From NCBI GenBank assembly GCA_002503985.1, contig DASW01000008.1:186001-250000 (forward strand): a stretch of 64,000 nt of DNA. Reading direction: 5' to 3'. Position 1 is the stretch's first letter. Each line of letters opens with the position of its first letter. Of this stretch, positions 25,859 to 34,399 are shown piece by piece. The notes beneath the pieces are model-generated. The model did no database searches, was not told where the DNA came from, and was given only the letters and a program-made list of their open reading frames with translations. The DNA comes from Thermoplasmata archaeon UBA61. Its GTDB lineage: Archaea; Thermoplasmatota; Thermoplasmata; Lutacidiplasmatales; UBA184. Position numbers and translations under genes: made by a program.

Positions 25859-27292
25859 ATGACGCCGAGGCAAACGTTCGGCGCCCTCCTCTTAGCCGTC
25901 CTAGCGGTCGCCGTATCGTTCGTGCTCCTCGCCGTCTATGTGCCGGCGGCGCCTTCTGCCCCGATCGTCGCGACCCCAGCCCAGCTCAAGGTCTCTGGGG
26001 CCGAGACCCCGGTTTCCGCGGCCTTCTACGGGGTGGGCATTCAGGTGGGGACCCCTCTTTCCTCGGACACGGCATCCCTGCTTTCGGGGACCCCGATCCA
26101 TTACATTCGGTTTCCGGACGGGAAAAGCGGGGACCGAATGGACCTCGTGAACGGCACGCTCTACACGCCGGGGGAGGCCAACGCCACGCAGCCCGCCGTT
26201 ACGCTGCCCGACTTCATCTCGGCCTGCGAGGCGATCGACTGTCAGGCGATCATCCAGCTGCCGCTCGAGATCGACTCCCCGGGCACGGCGGCGTACGAGG
26301 TCAACTACATCGAGAATTCGCTCCATTTCGACCCCGCGTACTTTGAGCTCGGCAACGAGCCCGGGGGTTGGACCTGCTATGGAACCCCATGGGCGGATTG
26401 GGGGTCGGGATGCACGGGAGGAACGGACCCGACGACCTACGCCCAAGAAGTCGGAACGTACATTTCCGCCGTGCGGGCGGTCGACCCGTCGGCTCAGTTT
26501 GTGGGTCTGGGGGGAACCGGGTCCGGTAATTCGAACGACTCCAGCTGGATCGCCCCTTTAGAGGAGGAAGACGGCCACAACCTCGCCGCGATCTCGATCC
26601 ATTCGTACGTGGACGACCACATACCCTCCCCCGATACCGTCACGCTCTCCAACTTCTTCACGGGACTATCGAGCCCGTCATCGATTCCGAACATTCTGAC
26701 CAGCGCCCGGCAGGCAGTCCGGGCCGCCTGCCCCACGTGCTCAACCCAGGTGTTCGTCACGGAGATGGACGCGGTGAGCGGAGGTCAGCCGCTCGGGAGC
26801 TATCTCCCGACCTTCTACAACGGCGTGTTCTTCGCGGCCGAGGTCACTCAAGGGTTGAACTTCCAGGCGAGCAACATCGACCCGTTCACGTGGGAAAGCG
26901 AAGAGAGCGGCCTCATCACGTCGAGCGGCCCCGCGGCGAGGTACACGGTCGAATCCGCTTTCCTCTCCCGCCTCGGCCCGGACGAATTCAACGCGACGGT
27001 CAACATTTCAGGGGTGTATGTGGCCGTAACCGGAGGGAACGGCAGCACAGAGCTGCTGCTCGTCAACACGAACACCTCGACGAGCGTGAACGTCTTGCTC
27101 ACGTCATCTGGGCTTGGTCTCTCGGGGGTAGCGGACCTCTGGACGTGGACCTCCTCAGAATCGTCCCCCTCGGAATCCACCCCATCCGCAGCTCTGCTCA
27201 GTTCGATCCTGCTGCCACCCATGTCGGTGGAATTGGTCACCGCCAGCGGCTCGCCGAATGGTGTTGGTTTTCCCTCTCCTCTCTCGCCGTAA
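25859..27292 (+). CDS. Secreted glycoside-hydrolase-like protein, single-domain paralog
   Basis: A 477-residue exported protein and third member of the family seen at 12.8-19.8 kb. An N-terminal hydrophobic signal (about 8-30) precedes the same clan GH-A-like domain, with YFELGNEPGGW (about 160) carrying the likely acid/base Glu and VFVTEMDA (about 298) the likely nucleophile. It shares the DCQAIIQLPLEID and ISIHSYVDD blocks with the larger paralogs. It lacks the C-terminal repeats and membrane helix, so it may be released rather than anchored. It starts 201 bp after the PQQ-propeller gene with nothing recognisable between. Substrate unknown; proximity suggests the same surface polysaccharide. 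Confidence 0.8.
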   Translation: MTPRQTFGALLLAVLAVAVSFVLLAVYVPAAPSAPIVATPAQLKVSGAETPVSAAFYGVGIQVGTPLSSDTASLLSGTPIHYIRFPDGKSGDRMDLVNGTLYTPGEANATQPAVTLPDFISACEAIDCQAIIQLPLEIDSPGTAAYEVNYIENSLHFDPAYFELGNEPGGWTCYGTPWADWGSGCTGGTDPTTYAQEVGTYISAVRAVDPSAQFVGLGGTGSGNSNDSSWIAPLEEEDGHNLAAISIHSYVDDHIPSPDTVTLSNFFTGLSSPSSIPNILTSARQAVRAACPTCSTQVFVTEMDAVSGGQPLGSYLPTFYNGVFFAAEVTQGLNFQASNIDPFTWESEESGLITSSGPAARYTVESAFLSRLGPDEFNATVNISGVYVAVTGGNGSTELLLVNTNTSTSVNVLLTSSGLGLSGVADLWTWTSSESSPSESTPSAALLSSILLPPMSVELVTASGSPNGVGFPSPLSP

Positions 27293-27385
27293 GTGCCGCA
27301 CCTGCGTCTCTCGACCCCGTTGGAGGGTCCTCCGACCGACGAAAGCCTGTCGGCAGCTAGTTATACCGGGGGTCCGTGCCGCCCG

Positions 27386-27538
27386 ATGTATCTTCGTGTC
27401 GTCCGGGAGAATCTGACGGGAATGCAAGGCCGGGAAATGTCGTTCGAGCTGCCACGCTCCAGTGGCAGGGATAGGCTGCAGCCGTTCGGTCGAGTCTGCC
27501 GAGTCGAAACGCGCGGGTCCATAGGATTGAGCGAATGA
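27386..27538 (+). CDS. Possible 50-residue small protein or leader ORF overlapping the next gene
   Basis: A TTATACC box (27361-27367) is centred about 23 nt before an ATG that opens a 50-codon frame rich in Arg/Glu. Its TGA overlaps the ATG of the next gene (ATGA), the same arrangement that marks real operon partners elsewhere in this window. No family is recognised. It could equally be a non-coding 5' leader. Support is positional only. Confidence 0.3.
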   Translation: MYLRVVRENLTGMQGREMSFELPRSSGRDRLQPFGRVCRVETRGSIGLSE

Positions 27539-28731
27539 GCGACCAGAAAGAGCATTTCGGAGCGGTTCGAATGGGAATCAGTAGGTTCGGGACACGGGGG
27601 ATCGCACCGGTGGTCGGCGTGGTCGCCGTCCTCGCGATCTTGCTTCTCGGAACGGGAGCGGCGGCCGCGTGTGGGACCTCGGGTCCTCCACCCACGACGC
27701 CTACCGTACTCGACACCATCCCGTGGGTCAACACTATCGCGGCGAACTCCTCCATGGTGTTCGCTCAAAGCGCCGTGAACTGCACTCAGATCTGGGGCAT
27801 CACTCCCTCCGGGAACGTCAGCGTCTACGCGACCATCCCGACCCCGCTCAGCCAGTGCCGGGAAGGCTCGCTGGCGCTCGCACCGATAGCCATCTCCGTG
27901 GGCGGCCTCCCCCCTGGACCCGGCGGCCTCTCGGGGTCTCCCCGAAACGGGGCGGAACACAACGGAGGCGGGAGCTACGGCGGTAGTAACTGCCGCAACC
28001 GCACGACCGACACGCTGTACGATGTCGAGGCTGGGGTCCTCTACGAGATCACGGACGGAGGGTCTAACGTCCAGGTGGTCGCCACCTTCCATGTCCCGAC
28101 CAACTCCGCCGAGAGCATGGGACTCACGTACGACCAGGTCGGCACCTTCAACCACGACCTTGTCGTGATCAGCAGCGATGCGGGGAAGATCTGGCTGGTC
28201 AACTCGTCCGGCAACGTCACCTTCTTCGCGGAGTTGCACACGTTCATCGCGGGCGTGGCCGTCGCGCCGTGGGGCTTCGGTGCCTACGGCGGTGACATCC
28301 TCGTTGCCGCCAAGACTCTCGGCGAGGTCGAGGCGGTCTCCCCCTCGGGGAACGTCTCGGTCGTGACGAACTGGCCGAAGGCCGACTCGGTCGCGTTCCC
28401 CTCGAGCGGAGGCTACGGCGGGGGTCATGGCTGGGGCTTCGGTGGCCAGTGCGGCGCGACGTGCAGCTTTGGTCCTAACCACTACGTCTTCTTCGTCGCG
28501 AACTACACGTCGGGCGCCGTTGAGGCATTCCCCGCGAGCGACTTCGGGGGCTACTCCGGTCAAGGGTTCGTTGCTGGCGGACAGAATCACGGGATCGCCG
28601 CCTTCACGGCCAGCGGGACCACGACGCTCTTCGCGTCGCAGACGCTCCGTCTTTCGGACATCGCGTTCATCAGCTGCTTCGGTGAGTCCCATGGCCATGG
28701 CGGACACTGGGGCGGTGGCGGGGGCTGGTAA
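27535..28731 (+). CDS. Secreted propeller-like protein with Gly/His-rich tail
   Basis: A 398-residue exported protein. A hydrophobic signal segment (about 22-45, VVGVVAVLAILLLGTG) ends at ACGTSG. The mature part has repeated short strands of the SMP-30/NHL-propeller kind (GLTYDQVGTFNHDLVVISSDAGKIWLVNSSGNV; GDILVAAKTLGEVEAVSPSGNV), interrupted by a Gly/Asn-rich insert, and ends in GESHGHGGHWGGGGGW, a His/Gly tail that could bind metal. Several Cys residues could form disulfides. I do not recognise a named family. The start ATG overlaps a possible 50-codon upstream ORF. A perfect hairpin follows 26 nt after the stop. Confidence 0.7.
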   Translation: MSDQKEHFGAVRMGISRFGTRGIAPVVGVVAVLAILLLGTGAAAACGTSGPPPTTPTVLDTIPWVNTIAANSSMVFAQSAVNCTQIWGITPSGNVSVYATIPTPLSQCREGSLALAPIAISVGGLPPGPGGLSGSPRNGAEHNGGGSYGGSNCRNRTTDTLYDVEAGVLYEITDGGSNVQVVATFHVPTNSAESMGLTYDQVGTFNHDLVVISSDAGKIWLVNSSGNVTFFAELHTFIAGVAVAPWGFGAYGGDILVAAKTLGEVEAVSPSGNVSVVTNWPKADSVAFPSSGGYGGGHGWGFGGQCGATCSFGPNHYVFFVANYTSGAVEAFPASDFGGYSGQGFVAGGQNHGIAAFTASGTTTLFASQTLRLSDIAFISCFGESHGHGGHWGGGGGW

Positions 28732-28757
28732 CCGGTCCCCTAGTTCGACGCGGCTCG

Positions 28758-28786
28758 CGCGGAGGGGTTCGATAGGCCCCTCCGCG
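28758..28786 (+). terminator. Perfect 10-bp hairpin downstream of the Gly/His-tailed protein gene
   Basis: CGCGGAGGGG and CCCCTCCGCG pair perfectly around a 9-nt loop, 26 nt after the stop codon. There is no long T tract, so it may stabilise or process the mRNA end rather than terminate transcription. Confidence 0.35.
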
Positions 28787-28953
28787 GAACCTCTTCCCGC
28801 CGTTGGGCCATTCGTCGCGGCTCAAGCGTCGCAATCTTGATCGCTTGACGTCTGGCGACGACCCGACGGCCCTCGGTCGCTGGGGAACCTCGAGTCTCGG
28901 CTGAAGAGTCTTGAAAGCGCCCCGGACCTCACAAACCCGCGACCGCGTCATCC

Positions 28954-29658
28954 ATGGCCGAACGAGAGAATCTGTTCCGGCCCATCCACAAGGGCATCCG
29001 TTCGATGCTCTACGACCTAGGGAGCCAGTTGCAGACCACGAATTTCGCGGACGTGAACGAATCGAACTAGTTCGCGACGCGGCTGAAGCATGACTTCGGG
29101 AATTCCCTTTCGAACTGCATGCTCTGCCTGCTCAGCGCCCACGCGAGCCACGAGGAGAGGGACATCCTCTCCCAGGTGTGGCCTCACGACCCGGAGGTCG
29201 TCGCAGTGGTGATGCGGGAACACGCCGAGGTGATCCGACGGATCGGCGGGGTCTCGGAGACCTGCGATGAGGTGATGGACCTCCAGTCGCCGGCCGACCG
29301 CATCGAGGGGGGTGGCCGCCTGAACCAGGAAGTGAACGAACTGTTGGCGTTCTACCTCGCGCACCTGAACAACGAAGAAGCGCTCTTGGTGCCCGCGCTG
29401 TGGAAATGGCTCACGGACGAGCAACTGCGCGCGACGCGGACGATGTTCTACGCCCGCCTCCCCCTTCCGCTATTCGAGACTTGGATGCGCTGGACGCTCC
29501 CGTCGCTGAACCAGGAGGAGCTGGTCGCGCTCTTCGTGGACCTCAAGAAAGGACCGGAGACCGTGCGGTTCAACGATTGGGTGCGACTCGCCCACGAGGC
29601 GCTGGACTTCCAACGATGGCTCGGCCTCCGCGAGCGAACCGGTCTCGACGCCCCCTAG
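28954..29658 (+). pseudogene. Hemerythrin-like (HHE) domain gene interrupted by an in-frame TAG
   Basis: Read from the ATG at 28954, the frame encodes a 234-residue helical protein with a single TAG at 29068-29070 (codon 39). The first part (MAERENLFRPIHKGIRSMLY...) supplies the first His (IHKGIR) of a hemerythrin-like bundle. After the TAG the frame continues without a shift through HASHEERDIL, REHAEVIRRI and LAHLNNEEALLVP, the other His/Glu ligand-type motifs. The next in-frame ATG (29119) would lose the first helix and its His. Both sides of the TAG read as one family, so this is a nonsense mutation, a sequencing error or, less likely, readthrough. TAG is a normal stop elsewhere in this window. 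Hemerythrin-like proteins bind diiron for O2 or NO sensing or handling. Confidence 0.7.
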
Positions 29659-29764
29659 GGTACGTCCGGCCGGTAAACGCGGGAGGTCTGCCTAACGCAT
29701 CGCGCGAGGGCATAGAGAAGTTCAAGCGGACGGCAGTCTGTCCTACGTTGCGAGGGGAGTTGGC

Positions 29765-30040
29765 GTGGCGGTCGACATCGAAGAGGGCGACGCGGCGACG
29801 GTCCAGATCGAGGGTGCGACCTGCCTCTATGTGCTGACCGTGGCGGAGGGCCAGGAGCTGGAGGCCAGCGTCTTCCAAAACACCCCGGAGGACCTCGCCG
29901 AGCTGAAGGTCGAGCTCGAGACCGCGTTGAAGGCGAAGCGGACGATCATCCTGTTGCGGGCCGGCACCTACATGGGAGCCGTCAAGCGATGGGAGAGCCT
30001 CGAGCCGGGGATCTTCGCACGGCGGCTCCGAGGTCCATAG
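29765..30040 (+). CDS. Small hypothetical protein, 91 residues
   Basis: I do not recognise this gene. GTG start (GTGGCGGTC). The product is acidic in its first half and has a predicted beta-hairpin (ATVQIEGATCLYVLTVAEG), an amphipathic helix (EDLAELKVELETALKAKRT) and a final strand (IILLRAGTYMGAV). Composition and codon use match the neighbours. It is isolated: 106 bp after the interrupted hemerythrin-like gene and 131 bp before a convergent membrane-protein gene. Confidence 0.5.
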   Translation: MAVDIEEGDAATVQIEGATCLYVLTVAEGQELEASVFQNTPEDLAELKVELETALKAKRTIILLRAGTYMGAVKRWESLEPGIFARRLRGP

Positions 30041-30171
30041 CGCCCTTGGGATTGGTCTCCCTTCGGGTGCTGCCTTTACCCATTGGGTCGGCTCTCGCGA
30101 CAGCGCCGCTCATCGACGGCGAGGAGCGGCGTACGACACGTCGTTTCCGGCCCTAGTTCTGTGATGAGGCG

Positions 30172-30711
30172 TCACGATGGGGACTGGGTCAACCGATACC
30201 ACGTCCAATCCCTTCGGGCCGCGGGGCGAGCGCCGACGCCCATCCCGTGTTCTTCTGCTCCCCGGAGGAGCGCGTCGAACGCGGCCGGGGTCAGGAAGTT
30301 CGTGACGGGCCAGAGACCGGACCCGAACTCGATCCACTGGACCTTCGACGCATCATCCGGGGGGTTCTGGGTTTGGAAAACATTCAGAGCGAAACGACGG
30401 TCATCCCAAGCTCGTCGCCAGGTCCGACCCCGCGCGAAACCAAGCTCGATCCCGTCGGCTCGGATCTCCAGGCAGTTCGCGCCGGGGCCGGTCATGATGA
30501 AGATGCATACCCACAAGATGGAGGCGACGACCTCGATTCCCACGGTTACCGCCTCGATCGCCGTCCACCCGTTCTTGACCACCAGTATGGCGACCCACAG
30601 GCCCATGGCCACGACACCGGAGCCAAGGACCGCCCGTAGCAACCAGTGGAACCGCTGCGTTCTCTTCGCGACCGGAAGGTCACGCACTTCCGAGAGATCG
30701 AACCGTGTCAA
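30172..30711 (-). CDS. Two-helix membrane protein with C-terminal soluble domain, unknown function
   Basis: A 179-residue protein: short basic N-terminus, two transmembrane helices (about 24-45 and 52-74), then a soluble part of alternating strands (CLEIRADGIELGF; RFALNVFQTQ; VQWIEFGSGLWPVTNFLTPAAFDALLRGAEEHG) resembling a PH-like fold that follows paired helices in many small membrane proteins. The start is a TTG at 30711. A GGATACAAG box on the minus strand (30739-30747) sits 32 nt upstream, which supports it. Convergent with the small 91-residue gene. No function can be assigned. Confidence 0.6.
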   Translation of the reverse strand: MTRFDLSEVRDLPVAKRTQRFHWLLRAVLGSGVVAMGLWVAILVVKNGWTAIEAVTVGIEVVASILWVCIFIMTGPGANCLEIRADGIELGFARGRTWRRAWDDRRFALNVFQTQNPPDDASKVQWIEFGSGLWPVTNFLTPAAFDALLRGAEEHGMGVGARPAARRDWTWYRLTQSPS

Positions 30712-30972
30712 CGCCCTTCACCCTTCGAGTCAGTGGGCTTGTATCCTATGCCCATACTTGGGAACTATCACGCCCTTCATCACGATCGAGTGTCTTCTTC
30801 TTTCATCCTCCGCTGAGGTTCGGTCTTTCCTATTGTCGGCCCTAGCCGAGTAGACCCGAATGGTTTCCTAACCGTCCCATCGGGCGCTCGCGCTCCGTTG
30901 TCAGCTCACGGGCCGGAGGCGACCCATAAGCTTCATAATGTCCTGCACTGACCTCCCTCGAGCGGTTTCCGA

Positions 30973-32328
30973 ATGTCCATTCCGATCGTTGATTTCGACC
31001 GGTTCCTCTTCGCGTTCACCATCGGGTCTCACATTCTGATCGTCTCGCTGAGCATCGGGCTCGCGATCATGCTCTGCGCCGTGGAGTTCCTCTCGGCCCG
31101 CTCGAAAGACAGGTACTACGGGGCGCTCGCCCGCCGTCTCGTCCGACCGTTCGTGGTCTCGTTCGGCATTGGCACGGCGAGTGGTATCGTCATGGCCGTC
31201 GAGCTCGTCAACCTGTTCCCGGGGTTCATGACCCTGGTGTCCAAGACCGGGGTCATCTCGATCTTCTACGTCGAGATCTTCGCCTTCTTCCTGGAGACCG
31301 TCTTCCTCGTCGTCTACGTCTACTACGGGAAGCTCTTCCACGGCCGGTACACCCGCTGGCTGCTCACGCTCCCGATCGTGATCGGGACCCTCCTCTCCGC
31401 GGTGCTCATCGTCATGGTCAACGCCTGGATGAACACCCCGAACGGGTTCGACATCGGCACGTACCTCGCCACCGGGGCCGTCACCGGTGTCGACCCGTGG
31501 GCTCCGTTCCTCACCCCCTCGACCGGCTACGAGGTGTTCCACGTCCTGGCGACCGTCCCCCTGACGGGGATCATGATGATCGGGGGCTTCTTCGCCTATC
31601 GATACCACAAGAGCTCGAACCCCGATGAGCGCACCCTCTTCGTGAAAGGCCTGCGCATCACCGTGGCCCTGAGCCTCGTCCTGGTCGTCCTCACGGTCAT
31701 ATCGGGCGTCCTCCAGATCGAGAACCTGTACCGGTACCAGCCGCTCAAGTACGCCGCCATGGAGCTGAACGTGAATCCGGGAACGAACCTTCCCGAGACC
31801 GTGTTCGGTTGGCTGAACGGCACCACCGTCGTGGGAGCCATCCAGATCCCGGGACTCCAGGGTATCCTCAGCGATCACGCGAACGTCCCCGGGCTCTCGC
31901 AGTACCCCTCGTCGGACTGGCCCCCCCTCATCATCCACGACACCTTCGACACGATGGTCCTCCTGGGGGTCCTGCTCGGCCTATTCCTCTTCGGGTACGC
32001 CGGGCTCTGGGTCTTGAAGCGCCGCCCGTTCGACCGCCGATTCCTCGCCTGGGGCTTCGTCGTGTTCACCGTCGTCACCACCGTGGTCATGGAGCTCGGA
32101 TGGATGACGGACGAGCTCGGACGGCAGCCGTGGATCGTTTACAACGTCATGACGGTGAGTCAGGCCGCGAGCACCAACTCGGACCTGTTCTACCCGGGTC
32201 TCGTCATCATCGCGGCGTACATCTTCCTCGTGCCGTTCACGTTCTGGTTCATGGCCCGGGTGTTCCGGAGCAAGTCGATCGAGGCGGACCTCGCCGGCCC
32301 GACGGAAGGGACCGATGTCAACTATTAA
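30973..32328 (+). CDS. cydA: Cytochrome bd-type quinol oxidase subunit I
   Basis: Quinol-oxidising, O2-reducing terminal oxidase subunit carrying hemes b558, b595 and d. The 451-residue polytopic protein has the N-terminal GSHILIVSLSIGLA (His for b595), a VFHVLATVP segment (candidate b558 His), QPLKYAAME (the Q-loop-side segment equivalent to QPxKxAAxE) and the family signature ELGRQPWIVYNVMT. The Q-loop is short. A CATAATG box at 30934-30940 lies about 36 nt upstream of the ATG. The last 14 nt overlap cydB. It implies aerobic or microaerobic respiration with membrane quinones. It might alternatively be a cyanide-insensitive CIO-like variant. Confidence 0.93.
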   Translation: MSIPIVDFDRFLFAFTIGSHILIVSLSIGLAIMLCAVEFLSARSKDRYYGALARRLVRPFVVSFGIGTASGIVMAVELVNLFPGFMTLVSKTGVISIFYVEIFAFFLETVFLVVYVYYGKLFHGRYTRWLLTLPIVIGTLLSAVLIVMVNAWMNTPNGFDIGTYLATGAVTGVDPWAPFLTPSTGYEVFHVLATVPLTGIMMIGGFFAYRYHKSSNPDERTLFVKGLRITVALSLVLVVLTVISGVLQIENLYRYQPLKYAAMELNVNPGTNLPETVFGWLNGTTVVGAIQIPGLQGILSDHANVPGLSQYPSSDWPPLIIHDTFDTMVLLGVLLGLFLFGYAGLWVLKRRPFDRRFLAWGFVVFTVVTTVVMELGWMTDELGRQPWIVYNVMTVSQAASTNSDLFYPGLVIIAAYIFLVPFTFWFMARVFRSKSIEADLAGPTEGTDVNY

Positions 32329-33307
32329 CTGGCTCTTCGAGGTCAATTTCGTCATCTTCTCCGTCTTCCTCGCGCTCTTCCTCACGGAGCTGATGGGAGG
32401 AGTGCTGCTGCTCCTCGCCTACGACCGCGCGAAGGCGAAGGTCCTCCCCTACATCGTACCGATCTGGGAGGTGACCGGAACCTTCGCGGCGTTCTGGGTC
32501 GTCACGAGCGACTTCGCGTATCCGAACATGCTGATCCCGGTCGCGGACCTGTTCGGAGGTCTCATCGTAGTCTTCCTCATCCTGATCGTGGCGCGGAACG
32601 CCTCCATCTCCTTCGCCGAGCTCATCACGAAGCGCGGCTGGGTCGACGAACGCAAGCTGTACCAGGCGTACGCGATCGCGACCCTCCTCATCGGCGTGGT
32701 CGTCCTGGTCGCCCTCTCGGCGATCGTGAGCGGCGCCGGGGTCGACCTATCGAACCTTTCCTTCTCCCTCGGGAGCTGGCTCGCGAACCCCGGTAGCGCG
32801 CTCTACGTCCTCGGCGCGGTGGTCATCGCGGTCGGCCTCGCGCCGGTCTTCTACGGGTTCGAGGAGCTGCGTCGCCTCACGCTCCCCGTGACTGTTGTCG
32901 GAGTGCTCGTCGAGGCCGGGGCGCTCTACCTGTATGCCAGCAGCTTCCTCTCGGCGTACTTCCTGATCCCCACGGTGCTCACGATCCTGCCGGCCCTCCT
33001 CTTCCAAAGCCGTCAGACGGCCCCGATCGTTTCCCACAAGCTCGTCTTCGCAGTCGTGGCCGTGGTTATCGTCTTCTCGCTGAGCTACCTTGTCTACCCC
33101 ACCGCCTTCAACGGCGGGATCACGGTGGACGCCTGGACCACCACGGGGCCGATGGTCGGAGCGTACTACGTGCTCTCCGTTGTCGGAGCGCTGTTCGTGG
33201 GCTTGCTGATGGCCCTCTACCTCGCCGTGGTGCAGCGTTCCCTGCAGGCTCGGACGTCCCCTTCGCCGTCTTCCGCGTCCGTAGCACCGAATTCGCCGAA
33301 TCCCTGA
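32315..33307 (+). CDS. cydB: Cytochrome bd-type quinol oxidase subunit II
   Basis: Heme-free partner of CydA; 330 residues with eight or nine hydrophobic helices. The N-terminal part (NFVIFSVFLALFLTELMGGVLLLLAY) and the VIPIWEVTGTFAAFWVVTSDFAYPNML-like region match the CydB pattern, in which NEVW/W-G.FF... motifs are loosely conserved. It starts inside cydA with a 14-nt overlap, so translation is coupled. No cydX-like ORF or CydDC transporter is seen in this window. The C-terminal tail is Ser/Pro-rich and soluble. Confidence 0.85.
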   Translation: MSTINWLFEVNFVIFSVFLALFLTELMGGVLLLLAYDRAKAKVLPYIVPIWEVTGTFAAFWVVTSDFAYPNMLIPVADLFGGLIVVFLILIVARNASISFAELITKRGWVDERKLYQAYAIATLLIGVVVLVALSAIVSGAGVDLSNLSFSLGSWLANPGSALYVLGAVVIAVGLAPVFYGFEELRRLTLPVTVVGVLVEAGALYLYASSFLSAYFLIPTVLTILPALLFQSRQTAPIVSHKLVFAVVAVVIVFSLSYLVYPTAFNGGITVDAWTTTGPMVGAYYVLSVVGALFVGLLMALYLAVVQRSLQARTSPSPSSASVAPNSPNP

Positions 33308-33323
33308 CCGGCCGAGGAAGATA

Positions 33324-33379
33324 TCGGGCGAGAGGCCCGAAGACGCCGAGCGACGGTGGGGGCCCACGACGTGGGCCTC
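33324..33379 (+). terminator. Two adjacent hairpins between convergent cydB and a membrane-protein gene
   Basis: TCGGGC/GCCCGA (33324-33340, 5-nt loop) and GGCCCAC/GTGGGCC (33361-33377, 3-nt loop, extendable by a wobble pair and a G-C pair to 33379) lie in the 88-bp convergent gap, a natural place for transcript ends. Neither is followed by a T tract. Confidence 0.3.
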
Positions 33380-33395
33380 ACGCAACGGTCCGGCC

Positions 33396-34073
33396 CTAAC
33401 TCGCCGGTCCCGGCTGAGGGCTCGGGGCGACGAGCCGGGGAATCTTGACGAACCCGAAGAAGAGGAGAACGACGCCCACGAACTCGGCGTAGTAGAGGGT
33501 CGCGGGGACTGAGGCGATGTAGAGGGCCCCCGCCGCCGAGATCACCGCCGTCCCGAGCGCAATGTACAGCAGGTTGGGTCGGCGCCGTCGGATTGCCCCG
33601 TACAAGGAGCTTACGAAGAGCAGGGCGGCTGCCGGGAAGGTGACCAGCGAGGAAAGCACCTCGATCACGGGCGGAGGCAATCCCGACACAACCCCATCGA
33701 CCACGATGCTGGACGGCACGGAGATGATCACGCCGCAGACGGCCACCGCCGCGCTCATCAGCCCGATGTAGCCGAACCAGAGCGTTCGCCACCGGCCCGA
33801 GAGCGCCAACTCGGCAGAGCCGAGGGAAAGGATCCCCACGAGCACCGCGACGAGGATCAGGTACGATTGGATGAGCGGCTCGGACCAGACGCCCAGATAG
33901 AGCGGCACCTCCTCGGCCAGGGTCACGAACACGAGAAAGAGCCCAACGCTCCAGTACAGGTGACAGGCTTGACGCTCCCGGTAGTAGCGCAGGAACACCA
34001 ATAGGGCCAGGAAGAAGGCGACCGCGCTCAGAACGCCGAGCGAGGTGGCGACGGCCGTCGAGCTGGAGATCAT
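33396..34073 (-). CDS. Polytopic membrane protein, unknown function (about seven helices)
   Basis: A 225-residue integral membrane protein with about seven hydrophobic segments separated by short loops, including RYYRERQACHLYWSVGLFL (helix 1-2 loop) and RRRRPNLLYIALG before helix 6. The even spacing recalls small 7-TM sensor-type proteins, but I see no retinal Lys motif or catalytic residues. A CGTTATATGAG box on the minus strand (about 34105-34115) is 32-42 nt before the ATG. Convergent with cydB. Not recognised further. Confidence 0.6.
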   Translation of the reverse strand: MISSSTAVATSLGVLSAVAFFLALLVFLRYYRERQACHLYWSVGLFLVFVTLAEEVPLYLGVWSEPLIQSYLILVAVLVGILSLGSAELALSGRWRTLWFGYIGLMSAAVAVCGVIISVPSSIVVDGVVSGLPPPVIEVLSSLVTFPAAALLFVSSLYGAIRRRRPNLLYIALGTAVISAAGALYIASVPATLYYAEFVGVVLLFFGFVKIPRLVAPSPQPGPAS

Positions 34074-34138
34074 CGAGGTTTCCTCGGGGGCGAAGCAGGT
34101 GGCTCATATAACGCGTTGTCAGGCCGATTCCCTGCCGT

Positions 34139-34284
34139 GTGCCTCGAGCCCGGCGGCACGGTGGAGTTGTCTAGGGTCCGCGCGCCATCCGCCGAACCGG
34201 CGAGACCGACGTGCAGGCGGTTGGTGCGCTCCCAGCGGTCCGGCATTCCGAGGGCGCGCACCCCGCCTTTGCCTCCTCGGCGGG
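34139..34284 (+). other. Intergenic region with four consecutive hairpins; possible structured RNA
   Basis: The 326-bp gap 34074-34399 has no convincing ORF. It holds four inverted repeats in a row: GTGCC/GGCAC (34139-34159), CGCCG/CGGCG (34190-34202), GTGCGC/GCGCAC extended by CCC/GGG (34224-34261) and CCCGCC/GGCGGG (34262-34284). The near-symmetric CTCATATAACG box at 34103-34113 could start transcription toward them at about 34135 as well as serving the minus-strand membrane-protein gene. I could not match it to RNase P, SRP or H/ACA RNA. GC richness alone can make hairpins. Confidence 0.25.
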
Positions 34285-34368
34285 TAAGGAGTTCGCGACC
34301 GCCCGGAAGGTGATTCGGCAGCCCTCCTAGGAAGGCGGAAGGACCTCTGCACAGACGCGCGGCCCAGG

Positions 34369-34377
34369 TTTATAAAG
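34369..34377 (+). promoter_or_regulatory. TATA box of the TPR/ATPase gene
   Basis: TTTATAAAG, centred 27 nt before the GTG at 34400, is one of the best TATA boxes in the window. The spacing indicates a leaderless mRNA and supports the GTG start. Confidence 0.75.
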
Positions 34378-34399
34378 CCGGTTCGGCGGTGTTCTCTCA

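Noticed and set aside
28954..29658. Pyrrolysine-encoding gene
   Set aside because: TAG ends other genes here (for example endA), no pyl genes are in the window, and the organism seems respiratory rather than methanogenic; a nonsense mutation or sequencing error is simpler. It remains testable.
34074..34399. RNase P RNA, SRP RNA or H/ACA RNA
   Set aside because: I did not find the conserved RNase P or SRP core sequences or a convincing ACA box; the region is reported only as a structured candidate.
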